Shown here piece after piece: positions 8,701 to 15,729 of a stretch of 19,659 bases of DNA (position 1 is its first letter; every line of letters starts with the position of its first letter). A model generated the notes under the pieces. It saw only the letters and a list, made by a program, of their open reading frames with translations, did not search any database and was not told the origin of the DNA. The position numbers and the translations under genes are program-made. The stretch is from Bacteroidales bacterium (lineage in GTDB: Bacteria; Bacteroidota; Bacteroidia; Bacteroidales; UBA932), in NCBI GenBank assembly GCA_017615135.1, contig JAGAAU010000196.1, forward strand, positions 1 through 19,659, in the 5' to 3' direction.

Positions 8701-10341
8701 TTACAAATCCGGCACATCCAGAACGGCATCGGCATATTTGCCTACAGCCTCGCGATGGGTTATGCAGATTATTGTCTTTTTTCCGCTGAAGCGGGTGTAA
8801 ATACGTTCCAGAAGCGTCATCTCGGTGGCAGCATCCAGGGCGGAAGTGGCTTCATCCAGCACCAGGATTCCACCGGGCCGCAGAAGCCCCCTTGCGATGG
8901 CTATCCGTTGAGCCTGGCCTTCGCTGAGCCCACCGCCCACCTCCATACAGACGGTATCAAGCCCGTCCGGGAGGTCGAACACGAAATCTGCGACTGCGAG
9001 ATGCAGCACCTCCTTCATCTGTTCTTCCGTAGCGTCAGGGGCTGCCAGTAAAAGGTTCTGCCGTATGGTTCCGCTCATCAGTGTATTCCCCTGAGGCACG
9101 TACATGAAATTGCAGCGCATAGCCACTCCTGCCGGATATTCTTCCGCTCCGGAATAGATGCTTACACTGCCCGATACAGGTTTCACCAGCCCGAGGATCA
9201 GCCGCGCGAGCGTACTCTTGCCGGCACCGGTAGGTCCGGTTATCGCAGTGAGGGTACCGGGAGCGAAGTTGAAATCCATACCGGAAATAACGTCTTTGGT
9301 TTTTCCGGGATAGGTATAGGTAAGGTTCCGCACACGCACTCCGGGGGCACCTTCGAGTTTGATATCGGCCGCTTCTTCCTCCTGAGGCAATTCCTCAAGC
9401 TCCATAAGCCTCTCCTCTGAAGAAAGGGCCCTGATGAAGGCAGGGATATGACGGGTAATGTCCACTACCGGCCTCTGCACCCTGTTCACCAGCTGCAGGA
9501 ACGCAACCATAAGACCATAGGTGACGGTACCGTCCCTGAGTCCGAACACACCCCAGAGGAAGGCCACGGCATAGCCAGTGGCAAAACCGGTATTCATGAC
9601 GGCGCGGGAGATAGTGGAATAGCCCAGACGCCGCATAGTCTTCTTCTTCACATCCTTCTGCAAAAGTCCGAGCCTGCGCAGCACGTTCGCGGTGCCGCCG
9701 AGCACGCGCACTATCATCCGGTGCTGGATATTCTCCTGCATATAGCCCTGCACAGCGCTGTCTCCCGCCCTGATTTCGTTGGTGATACTGCGCATCCTGC
9801 GGAAGAGGAGCCGGCTGCCAAGAACAGCTACAGGCATGATTATCAAGAGGATAAATGCCAATTGCGGGGCCAGGACTGCCAGAAAGACCGTAGCTGCAAT
9901 CAGTTGAACGAGCGTAACCGCCAGTTCAGTGAAATTACTGCAGACGAAATCTACGCAGACGCGGATGTCTTCCTCCAGCCTGTTGATGGTATCGCCGCTG
10001 TGAAATTTCTCCCTCCCCTGCCAGGTACTGCGCATAACGCTGGCGAATACCACCTCCCTCATCTTGTTCTGGGTGTCGATGGTAACGAAGCCGCGCAGAT
10101 AATTCTCAGACAGACGGCAGAGTATCTCGAAGAACATCACCCCTACGAGAAGCAGCACGGCAGCGATGAAATTTCCTTCAACCTGCGAGGTGGCAAGGTC
10201 TATCACGTGCTTGGACAGCCACACATAGGCAAGTGCGGCAGTTACCTGAACTATTCCGATGAGAATAATGCCCGTGATTTTCCACTTGACGGGACGCATA
10301 AGCCCCGCAAGCCCCCTTACACAGCTGCGGAAATCTTTCAT
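8701..10341 (-). CDS. ABC exporter, fused membrane and ATPase domains
   Basis: Type-IV ABC exporter half-transporter, 546 residues, acting as a homodimer in the inner membrane. Residues about 20-300 form the six-helix membrane domain, with helices near 22-40, 60-76, 140-158 and 160-180. The nucleotide-binding domain has Walker A GPTGAGKST (369-377), Q-loop VPQG with Gln417, signature LSEGQ (472-476), Walker B ILVLDE (492-497), D-loop SALD and switch His529 (ITHR). There is no N-terminal C39 peptidase domain, so unlike many bacteriocin exporters it would not cleave a leader itself; the small peptidase-like protein upstream might. It starts 7 bases after the pqqD-like stop. Such exporters carry lipids, drugs or peptides. 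The neighbours favour a modified peptide or small metabolite, but this is inference. Its end lies 37 bases before susC, physically joining an export unit to an uptake unit. Confidence 0.93.
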   Translation of the reverse strand: MKDFRSCVRGLAGLMRPVKWKITGIILIGIVQVTAALAYVWLSKHVIDLATSQVEGNFIAAVLLLVGVMFFEILCRLSENYLRGFVTIDTQNKMREVVFASVMRSTWQGREKFHSGDTINRLEEDIRVCVDFVCSNFTELAVTLVQLIAATVFLAVLAPQLAFILLIIMPVAVLGSRLLFRRMRSITNEIRAGDSAVQGYMQENIQHRMIVRVLGGTANVLRRLGLLQKDVKKKTMRRLGYSTISRAVMNTGFATGYAVAFLWGVFGLRDGTVTYGLMVAFLQLVNRVQRPVVDITRHIPAFIRALSSEERLMELEELPQEEEAADIKLEGAPGVRVRNLTYTYPGKTKDVISGMDFNFAPGTLTAITGPTGAGKSTLARLILGLVKPVSGSVSIYSGAEEYPAGVAMRCNFMYVPQGNTLMSGTIRQNLLLAAPDATEEQMKEVLHLAVADFVFDLPDGLDTVCMEVGGGLSEGQAQRIAIARGLLRPGGILVLDEATSALDAATEMTLLERIYTRFSGKKTIICITHREAVGKYADAVLDVPDL

Positions 10342-10348
10342 CAGTGGA

Positions 10349-10618
10349 TTATTCGGTAACTATTCCCGCCTCAATCCACTTCTTTGCTATAGCCTCGGAA
10401 TCGGGCAAAGCCCTGTCCATCCCTACATCATAACGCTGTACAAGCAAATCTGCAAGCATCTGCACGTCGAACTCCTTGCCCTCAACCTCGCGCCAGAGAT
10501 ATGCGGCGCTCTCATTGAGGGAAATCATCTTATTGAAATTCACGTGTTCAATGCCCTCTCCGGTTACTATAAACTCGGCTCCGAGAGGACGAAGCCTGAA
10601 TCCTTCAACGGTTTTCAT
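10349..10618 (-). CDS. Stand-alone PqqD-like protein (RiPP recognition element fold)
   Basis: An 89-residue protein matching the PqqD family along its whole length: FRLRPLGAEFIV at 7-18, the characteristic NKMISLNESAAYLW at 29-42, and a C-terminal helix ending in WIEAGIVTE. PqqD-type winged-helix domains bind leader sequences of ribosomally made peptides and deliver them to modifying enzymes. Stand-alone copies occur in PQQ, lasso-peptide and other RiPP clusters. The start ATG overlaps the stop of the peptidase-like gene by 4 bases (ATGA) and the stop lies 7 bases before the ABC gene, so translation is probably coupled. No recognisable peptide substrate lies in the window. The family call is strong; its involvement in a peptide pathway is inference from family knowledge. 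Confidence 0.88.
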   Translation of the reverse strand: MKTVEGFRLRPLGAEFIVTGEGIEHVNFNKMISLNESAAYLWREVEGKEFDVQMLADLLVQRYDVGMDRALPDSEAIAKKWIEAGIVTE

Positions 10619-11073
10619 AATATTATCCTTCTGTATATTGCCAAAAAAACTCTTCTAACTATCGCGGGCAAGCCCCTCCAGAAACGCGAAATTCGGCCGA
10701 AACCGTGCGAGAGCACCTCTATCTCCTTTCCAGAGGGCCGAATAATCTTAACCACAGTGCCCCGGATATCCTGCACGGTGCATTCTTCAGTACCATAGAG
10801 GTTTCCGTCGCCTTTCAGGGTAACGTTGTCGCCTTCTATACGGATAATCCTGTGCAGCACATACCTTTTGGAGGGCAGGTAGGCAAGCGCAATGTCGCCG
10901 ACCATCGCATCGGGAAACTTCTTCAGAGTCACACTGTCTACATCCGTGTGAATAAACGGCATCATACTGGCTCCCTTGGTGGAAATGGTCACCAGACGGC
11001 CTTCGTCCAGCAGGCGGCTCACCTCCCCCAGAATCTCCGAATTGGGGACCAGAATTTTCTTTACCTCATCCAT
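10615..11073 (-). CDS. Small S24/S26-family peptidase-like protein (Ser-His type)
   Basis: A 152-residue protein with the signal-peptidase/LexA-like fold. The nucleophile box GASMMPF (34-40, Ser36) matches the SM.P motif of S26 peptidases. YVLHRIIRI (71-79) has His74 where bacterial signal peptidase I has the general-base Lys, resembling the SipW/ER type. KGDGN (87-91) is the third conserved box. There is no N-terminal membrane anchor, unlike LepB. The C-terminal segment after residue 120 is basic and hydrophobic (AIVRRVFLAIYRRIIL) and might bind the membrane. It begins 4 bases after the kinase-like gene and overlaps pqqD by 4 bases. A role in trimming a leader peptide before export is plausible but unproven. 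It could also be a non-enzymatic or regulatory S24 relative, although no DNA-binding domain is present. Confidence 0.8.
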   Translation of the reverse strand: MDEVKKILVPNSEILGEVSRLLDEGRLVTISTKGASMMPFIHTDVDSVTLKKFPDAMVGDIALAYLPSKRYVLHRIIRIEGDNVTLKGDGNLYGTEECTVQDIRGTVVKIIRPSGKEIEVLSHGFGRISRFWRGLPAIVRRVFLAIYRRIIL

Positions 11074-11077
11074 ACGC

Positions 11078-11971
11078 TCAGTCTTTGGGATTCAGAACCT
11101 CTGAGGAACAGACTATCGCGGCCTCATCGTCCGGCCGGCAATCCAGCACATAGCAGGGACTGTTCACAGCCACCTTCTCAAGAGAGGCATGGAGCCCGTC
11201 CGCCATCGAGCTGTCTGTCTTAAGCCCGGACACCGACGAATACAGCATCACATAGGCCTCGAACAGAGACAGTCTGGTAATTTTATTCTCCGGGCTGCGG
11301 CGTATCTGCACAAAGGCTCCCGCCAGGGCGTCGTCATTCTTGTAACAGGGCGTTTTGCCGCTCCAGGGAGAGCCGTACACCCGCACCTCGCCGCTGTCGG
11401 GATTAATCCGTACTATGGGGTTATCGTCGTTCAGCAGTTCACTGCCGGGAACGTTCTTGAGCCAGAGGCTGCTGTGGGTACTCTTTCCGGTGCCGCTCTT
11501 TGCCAGGAACAGATAGGCCCTACCGTCTTTCTTGATTACGGACGCGTGCATTTCCAGGGTAAGCATGCCGGCGGTGCGGAATGCGAACAGCAGCATCAGG
11601 GAGTTGTTTATTGCAAAAACAGCTGCGCGGGCAGAGTGAGCTATCATATACAGCCGCCCCTCAGTGAAATCCTCGTTTGCAAGCAGTACCGCCACAGTCT
11701 TTACGCGGGCGTCCGGGGACATTTCGAAATACCAGCCCCCACCGTTTGTACGCCAGAGACGGATAACGGTCTGCCCGTCTTCGGTTGGAGCGTCGTAAAC
11801 CTTCTCCGCAGGGGCCTCCGAGAGCTCGTCAGTCAGACTCAGAGAAAAGGCCGGAGCATCACAACGCGGAACAGAGAAACCGTCGTACTGGGAGAGCATT
11901 TCCCGCCAGGGACATCCGTCCGGAAGGGTAAGATTGAAAATATGTCCGGCTACCTTAAAAGATTCAGTCAT
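11078..11971 (-). CDS. HPr-kinase-like ATPase (HprK C-terminal domain homologue)
   Basis: A 297-residue protein whose C-terminal half resembles the catalytic domain of HPr serine kinase/phosphorylase. It has LEMHASVI (His142), the P-loop AKSGTGKST (157-165), LLNDDNPIV with Asp182-Asp183, and GSPWSGKTPCY (200-210). The N-terminal part (FKVAGHIFNLTLPDG and onward) does not resemble the HPr-recognition domain of true HprK, and no HPr or PTS gene is nearby. Homologues of this type occur in RiPP clusters, where one phosphorylates the C-terminal serine of a lasso peptide (paeninodin), so a peptide or metabolite kinase is a reasonable hypothesis. It is the first gene of the minus-strand array. Its ATG lies only 4 bases after a TATCTTTG promoter element, implying a leaderless or very short-leader mRNA. 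Substrate unknown. Confidence 0.82.
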   Translation of the reverse strand: MTESFKVAGHIFNLTLPDGCPWREMLSQYDGFSVPRCDAPAFSLSLTDELSEAPAEKVYDAPTEDGQTVIRLWRTNGGGWYFEMSPDARVKTVAVLLANEDFTEGRLYMIAHSARAAVFAINNSLMLLFAFRTAGMLTLEMHASVIKKDGRAYLFLAKSGTGKSTHSSLWLKNVPGSELLNDDNPIVRINPDSGEVRVYGSPWSGKTPCYKNDDALAGAFVQIRRSPENKITRLSLFEAYVMLYSSVSGLKTDSSMADGLHASLEKVAVNSPCYVLDCRPDDEAAIVCSSEVLNPKD

Positions 11972-11975
11972 TTGG

Positions 11976-11983
11976 CAAAGATA
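11976..11983 (-). promoter_or_regulatory. Putative -7 element for the HprK-like/SusCD array
   Basis: On the minus strand this reads TATCTTTG, matching the Bacteroidota housekeeping -7 consensus TAnnTTTG. No clear -33 TTTG lies at the usual 19-21-base spacing. The first start codon follows after only 4 bases (CCAA), so the transcript would begin at or next to the ATG. Confidence 0.5.
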
Positions 11984-12000
11984 ATCAAAAATATTTTAAC

Positions 12001-12008
12001 TATCTTTG
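12001..12008 (+). promoter_or_regulatory. Putative -7 element for the DUF4290-ftsK-lolA-like unit
   Basis: TATCTTTG on the plus strand matches TAnnTTTG. The first gene starts 91 bases downstream, leaving a leader of roughly 85 bases that contains a stable hairpin (12047-12065). A -33 element at standard spacing is not obvious; a TTTG at 11971-11974 is too far upstream. Confidence 0.5.
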
Positions 12009-12046
12009 CCTGTCGTATGATTTTTAAACGCGCTGCCCGGACGGGT

Positions 12047-12065
12047 CCGGAAGATTCTCTTCCGG
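12047..12065 (+). other. Hairpin in the mRNA leader of the DUF4290 gene
   Basis: CCGGAAGA (12047-12054) and TCTTCCGG (12058-12065) form a perfect 8-bp stem with a TTC loop. No T-tract follows, so it is not an ordinary terminator. It lies inside a 19-codon open frame (12017-12076, starting MIFKRAARTG) and 34 bases before the DUF4290 start. It may stabilise the mRNA or modulate translation; function unknown. Confidence 0.5.
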
Positions 12066-12099
12066 CAAGGCGCTGAAAACACATCGGATATACAGCAAA

Positions 12100-12759
12100 A
12101 TGGAAGGTAAACTCAGTTACAATACCGGGAAGGAACGGATAAGACTGCCGGAATACGGAAGGTACATAATGGAGATGGCGGAAGGCCTGAGGGAGATTGA
12201 AGACCGCGAACTTCGTTCGAGACAGGCGGCGGCCATAGTCAAGTCCATGGAAATACTCAATCCCCAGGTGCACAGCCAGGATAATTTCGAGCATAAACTC
12301 TGGGACCATCTGTACATGATTGCAGGCACAGACCTCGACATAGATTCTCCCTGGCCGGCACCGGTGGAGGCTCAGTTTACCACCCGCCCCGTACCTCTGC
12401 CCATGAAGGACAGCCGAATCCGCGCGAGGCATTACGGCCGCAATATAGAAAGGATCATAGACCTGCTGTGCGAAGAACCGGACGGCGAGGTCAAAACCGC
12501 CATGATACGCTCCCTTGCCGTCTACATGAGGCAGCAGTACCTCATCTGGAACAAAGACAACGTAGACGACAGCACCATATTCAGCGATATAGAAAAGCTT
12601 TCCGGCTACAAACTGAAAGTTCCGGAAGGCATCTCCCTGGAAAAGATCTCCCAGGATGCGAATTTCTCCCGCCCCGGCATGAGCATCAACCTCGGCTACG
12701 GCGGAAATTCCAAAAACCGTAACAACCAGCGTAAAAACTTTAAGGGCCGCAAGAAATGA
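12100..12759 (+). CDS. DUF4290 family protein
   Basis: A 219-residue cytoplasmic protein of the DUF4290 family, which is restricted largely to Bacteroidota and has no established biochemical role. The family signature is visible at the N-terminus (LSYNTGKERIRLPEYGRYI) and in SQDNFEHKLWDHLYMIAG at 59-76. The body is predicted helical, followed by YMRQQYLIWNKDNVDD. The last 25 residues are Asn/Lys/Arg-rich (NRNNQRKNFKGRKK), suggesting contact with nucleic acid or ribosomes, although this is inference. No signal peptide or membrane segment is present. Its stop overlaps the ftsK start by 4 bases (ATGA), so the two are translationally coupled. That pairing hints at a role linked to division or chromosome handling. 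Function remains unassigned. Confidence 0.9.
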   Translation: MEGKLSYNTGKERIRLPEYGRYIMEMAEGLREIEDRELRSRQAAAIVKSMEILNPQVHSQDNFEHKLWDHLYMIAGTDLDIDSPWPAPVEAQFTTRPVPLPMKDSRIRARHYGRNIERIIDLLCEEPDGEVKTAMIRSLAVYMRQQYLIWNKDNVDDSTIFSDIEKLSGYKLKVPEGISLEKISQDANFSRPGMSINLGYGGNSKNRNNQRKNFKGRKK

Positions 12760-15191
12760 ATCTGTTTCCAAAAAGCTGGGACGAAGAAAAACGCGAGGCC
12801 GCAAAGCGCATCACAGGGTTTTGCCTCGCCATTATCACACTTTTCTTCCTGATCGCATCATTCTCCTATCTCTTCACCTGGAAGCAGGACATGAGCCTTA
12901 TGGACAGCCAGTCCATGATGACCGGGTCCAAGGCAGTGCACAATGCCGCCGGAAAACTGGGATACCTTTTCTCCTATTTCTTCATCGGCAAGCTGTTCGG
13001 GCTGGGCAGTCTTCTCATGCTGCTCATTCCCGCAGCCCTCTCCCTGCGTCTGCTGGCCGGCAAATGGAATCCTTCCCTTCTTAAAACCACCGTCCTGAGC
13101 ATTGCAGGGGCGTTTGTGGCAGGAATGGGCCTCTCTTTCATCGGCAAGGCTTTCAGGCTGGAGCACAGCTTCGGATGGGGGCTCGGCGGACAATGCGGCG
13201 CCGTGTGTACCGGCTGGTTCACCAATCTCGCCGGCACCATTATCTGTATCGCCTTGATTGTGCTGATGGCCGGAGCTCTGCTGTTCTTCTGCAGCGACCG
13301 CTTCAATTCCTGGCTGGCATCTATCGGCAAACACGCGGAAGCGAGCGAAGAGCAGGAAGAGCGGGAAAACCGTAAGGAGTTGCGCGAGCAGCGCCGTCAG
13401 GCCAGACGGGAAGCCAGGGCTGCCGCCGCTGCCGAAAAGGCGGCCAGAAAGGCGGAGGAAGCCGTAGAGGCCGAAGAGGAGCCTGTACCCATAGCAGCGG
13501 AACCGGAGCCCGAACCCATCCCGGTGCGAACCGCAGAAAAACCCGCAGCAGAAGCGGCCGAAGGCAGTTTCGAAATAGTCAAGAGCGACGACCTGGAGAA
13601 AGAGGTAAAGGAGCCGCTCAAACCCATAGACAACCGTATGGACCCGCCCGACGGTCTGCCGAAGTACAAATTCCCTTCGCTGGACCTGCTCGAGAATTAC
13701 AAGTCCGACAACAGGGACGTAACCAACGAGGAACTGAACCGCAACAACAACCGCATCCGCACTGCGCTTGCCAACTATAAGATTCAGATTTCCGACGTAA
13801 AGGCGATAGTGGGCCCCACCGTAACACTCTACAAGGTATACCCGGCTCCGGGCGTGAGGATCGCCGACATCAAGAAGCTCCAGGACGACATAGCCATGTC
13901 TCTCAGCGCCAAGGGCGTACGCGTTATCGCTCTGGCCGATTCCGTGGGCATAGAAGTGGCCAACGACCATGCAGTTACCGTGCCCCTGAAGCAGATGCTG
14001 AACGACGACGCCTACCGCAAGACCAAGGCGGAACTGCCCGTGGCGATAGGCTACACCATCACCCAGAAAGTTAAAGTGTTCGACCTTGCCGACGCACCCC
14101 ACCTCCTGATTGCAGGTGCCACCAAGCAGGGTAAATCTGTCGGCCTGAACGTTCTGGTAGCCTCCCTGCTGTACAGCAAGCATCCCTCAGAGCTGAAATT
14201 CGTCTTCATAGACCCGAAGATGGTTGAATTCTCGTCTTACGGCTCCCTGCTCCACCATTATCTGGCGGTAATGCCGCAGAATTCGGAGAAGGAAGAGGTG
14301 GACAAGGCCATAGTCAAGAGTCCGAAGGACGCGGAGAAAGTGCTCCGTTCCCTCTGCACGGAAATGGACCAGCGCTACTCCCTGCTCAGCCAGGCAGGAG
14401 TGAACAAAATCAGCCTGTACAACGAAAAGTACAAGGAACACCACCTCCGCCCGGACCAGGGGCACCGCTTCCTACCCTATCTGGTAGTGGTTGTGGATGA
14501 GTTTGCAGACCTTACCATGTCTGCCGGCGGCTCCCAGGAATCCAGGGCGGCCAGCCGCAGCATAGTCAACTCCATCATCCGCCTGGCACAGAAAGGCCGC
14601 GCCGCCGGTCTGCACGTGATTCTGGCAACCCAGCGCCCTTCAGTAGACGTCATTTCCGGGCAGATCAAAGCCAACTTCCCTCTCAGGATTGCGTTCCGCG
14701 TAGCCGCCAGGGTAGACTCCATGACTATTCTCGACGCTCCAGGCGCAGAGAAACTGATAGGCCGCGGAGATATGCTCCTCTCTGCCGGAATAGACAGCGA
14801 GCGCCTGCAGTGCGCATTCATCAGCGGAGAAGAAACAGACCGGATTACCAGTTTCATCGAGGAACAGTCCGGGTACGGCCGCAGTTACAACACCCCCTAT
14901 TACCTGCCGGACGTGAGCGAAGGCAGCGGAGAAGCGGGCGGAGCTTCCATCGACATGCGCGAACTGGATGAGCGCTTCGAAGAGGCTGCGAAACTGATTG
15001 TAACCACCCAGAGAGGATCTACTTCAGACCTCCAGCGCAAGCTTGGCATGGGTTATGCAAAAGCAGGAAGAGTGATGGACCAGCTGGAAGCCGCGGGGAT
15101 AGTGGGGCCACAGGACGGTTCCAAGCCCAGGCAGGTGCTGGTTGCAGACCTTGAATCGCTTCAAACCATACTCGATGCTTACAGACACTGA
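12756..15191 (+). CDS. ftsK: DNA translocase FtsK
   Basis: Septal DNA pump that clears chromosome termini from the closing septum and activates dimer resolution; 811 residues. About four membrane helices lie at 20-41, 66-100, 111-130 and 158-178. A charged linker rich in Ala, Glu and Arg follows (190-320), shorter than in E. coli. The motor domain has Walker A GATKQGKS (454-461), Walker B VVVVDE (577-582) and ILATQRPSVDVI further on. The C-terminal winged-helix gamma domain, which reads polar chromosomal motifs, is intact (FEEAAKLIVTTQRGSTSDLQ and RVMDQLEAAGIVG). The gene overlaps DUF4290 by 4 bases and the LolA-like gene by 17 bases, forming a tight three-gene unit. Nothing suggests degeneration. 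Confidence 0.97.
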   Translation: MNLFPKSWDEEKREAAKRITGFCLAIITLFFLIASFSYLFTWKQDMSLMDSQSMMTGSKAVHNAAGKLGYLFSYFFIGKLFGLGSLLMLLIPAALSLRLLAGKWNPSLLKTTVLSIAGAFVAGMGLSFIGKAFRLEHSFGWGLGGQCGAVCTGWFTNLAGTIICIALIVLMAGALLFFCSDRFNSWLASIGKHAEASEEQEERENRKELREQRRQARREARAAAAAEKAARKAEEAVEAEEEPVPIAAEPEPEPIPVRTAEKPAAEAAEGSFEIVKSDDLEKEVKEPLKPIDNRMDPPDGLPKYKFPSLDLLENYKSDNRDVTNEELNRNNNRIRTALANYKIQISDVKAIVGPTVTLYKVYPAPGVRIADIKKLQDDIAMSLSAKGVRVIALADSVGIEVANDHAVTVPLKQMLNDDAYRKTKAELPVAIGYTITQKVKVFDLADAPHLLIAGATKQGKSVGLNVLVASLLYSKHPSELKFVFIDPKMVEFSSYGSLLHHYLAVMPQNSEKEEVDKAIVKSPKDAEKVLRSLCTEMDQRYSLLSQAGVNKISLYNEKYKEHHLRPDQGHRFLPYLVVVVDEFADLTMSAGGSQESRAASRSIVNSIIRLAQKGRAAGLHVILATQRPSVDVISGQIKANFPLRIAFRVAARVDSMTILDAPGAEKLIGRGDMLLSAGIDSERLQCAFISGEETDRITSFIEEQSGYGRSYNTPYYLPDVSEGSGEAGGASIDMRELDERFEEAAKLIVTTQRGSTSDLQRKLGMGYAKAGRVMDQLEAAGIVGPQDGSKPRQVLVADLESLQTILDAYRH

Positions 15192-15729
15192 TATCCGCAG
15201 ACACAGCGCCATCATCGCGACGGTGCTGCTGGCGGTTTTTTCCATCTCCACCTACGCACAGGACAGCACGCTGATTGCGCGGCTTCATGCCTTGCTGTCC
15301 TCCGGCAACAGAATCAGTGCGACATACTGCTTCGACATAGACGGCACTATACCGATGAACGGCCTGGGAACCGTGGTGGTACAGGGCAGGTGTTTCAGGC
15401 TCGATTCGGGCAAACTGCAGATTCTCGGCAACGGAGAGAGCATCTATACCATGGATGCCGGGGCAAAAGAGCTTTATATCGAATCTGCCGCAGAGAGCAA
15501 TTCCAGGCTGGCGAATCCGGAGCAGTTCATTGGCGGAATGCGCGAGCTGAAGATGGAAGGCACAAGCGTAAGCGGCTCCGTTGAGGCGAAAGAAGGCCAG
15601 AAGACCTCCGTAGTGCATTTCAACCTGGAAGGAGTGCAGGTTTCAGCCCCTTCCGCAGACTCTGCAGAATTCACACCTCAATTGGAAGAACTTGAAAAAG
15701 AGGGCTGGGTAATTACCGATTTGCGCTGA
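15175..15729 (+). CDS. LolA-like periplasmic protein (outer-membrane lipoprotein carrier family)
   Basis: A 184-residue secreted protein. The chosen ATG gives MLTDTDIRRHSAIIATVLLA followed by VFSISTYAQ, a signal peptide with cleavage after Ala28. The earlier in-frame ATG at 15142 would bury the signal. The mature part has the LolA/LolB half-barrel pattern: an N-terminal helix (STLIARLHALLSSG), then alternating strands (ISATYCFDIDG, GTVVVQGRCFRLDSG, ESIYTMDAGAKELYIES). True LolA ferries lipoproteins across the periplasm. Bacteroidota carry divergent homologues next to ftsK, and this copy is at that position. It overlaps ftsK by 17 bases, and its 3' end overlaps the convergent methyltransferase gene by 17 bases. 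A lipoprotein-carrier role is inferred from fold and context; sequence similarity to E. coli LolA is weak. Confidence 0.78.
   Translation: MLTDTDIRRHSAIIATVLLAVFSISTYAQDSTLIARLHALLSSGNRISATYCFDIDGTIPMNGLGTVVVQGRCFRLDSGKLQILGNGESIYTMDAGAKELYIESAAESNSRLANPEQFIGGMRELKMEGTSVSGSVEAKEGQKTSVVHFNLEGVQVSAPSADSAEFTPQLEELEKEGWVITDLR

Larger units (their letters stand above)
11974..12010. repeat. Perfect inverted repeat in the divergent promoter
   Basis: GGCAAAGATA (11974-11983) and TATCTTTGCC (12001-12010) are exact reverse complements separated by 17 A/T-rich bases. Each arm holds an outward-facing TAnnTTTG -7-like element. The repeat could be an operator, or simply two back-to-back promoters. Sequence identity is seen directly; function is inferred. 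Confidence 0.7.

Noticed and set aside
8664..8735. Upstream start for the SusC protein adding 24 residues
   Set aside because: The extension precedes a clean signal peptide starting MKKILVLLML and overlaps the end of the ABC gene.
9448..10359. 303-codon open frame on the plus strand opposite the ABC exporter
   Set aside because: The exporter shows every ABC motif on the minus strand. The opposite frame is His/Glu-rich shadow sequence.
12017..12076. 19-codon frame as a RiPP precursor for the PqqD-like system
   Set aside because: It lies on the opposite strand in the leader of the ftsK unit and has no leader/core appearance. It is kept only as a possible leader ORF.
11968..12804. 278-codon open frame on the minus strand across the divergent promoter and DUF4290
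   Set aside because: It is antisense to the well-supported DUF4290 gene and crosses the promoter. It shows no recognisable domain.
12858..14183. 441-codon open frame on the minus strand inside ftsK
   Set aside because: It is wholly antisense to the conserved ftsK coding sequence. Its low-complexity composition mirrors ftsK codon bias.
15142..15174. Upstream ATG for the LolA-like protein
   Set aside because: It lies deeper in ftsK and only lengthens the region before the signal peptide. The ATG at 15175 is the better start.
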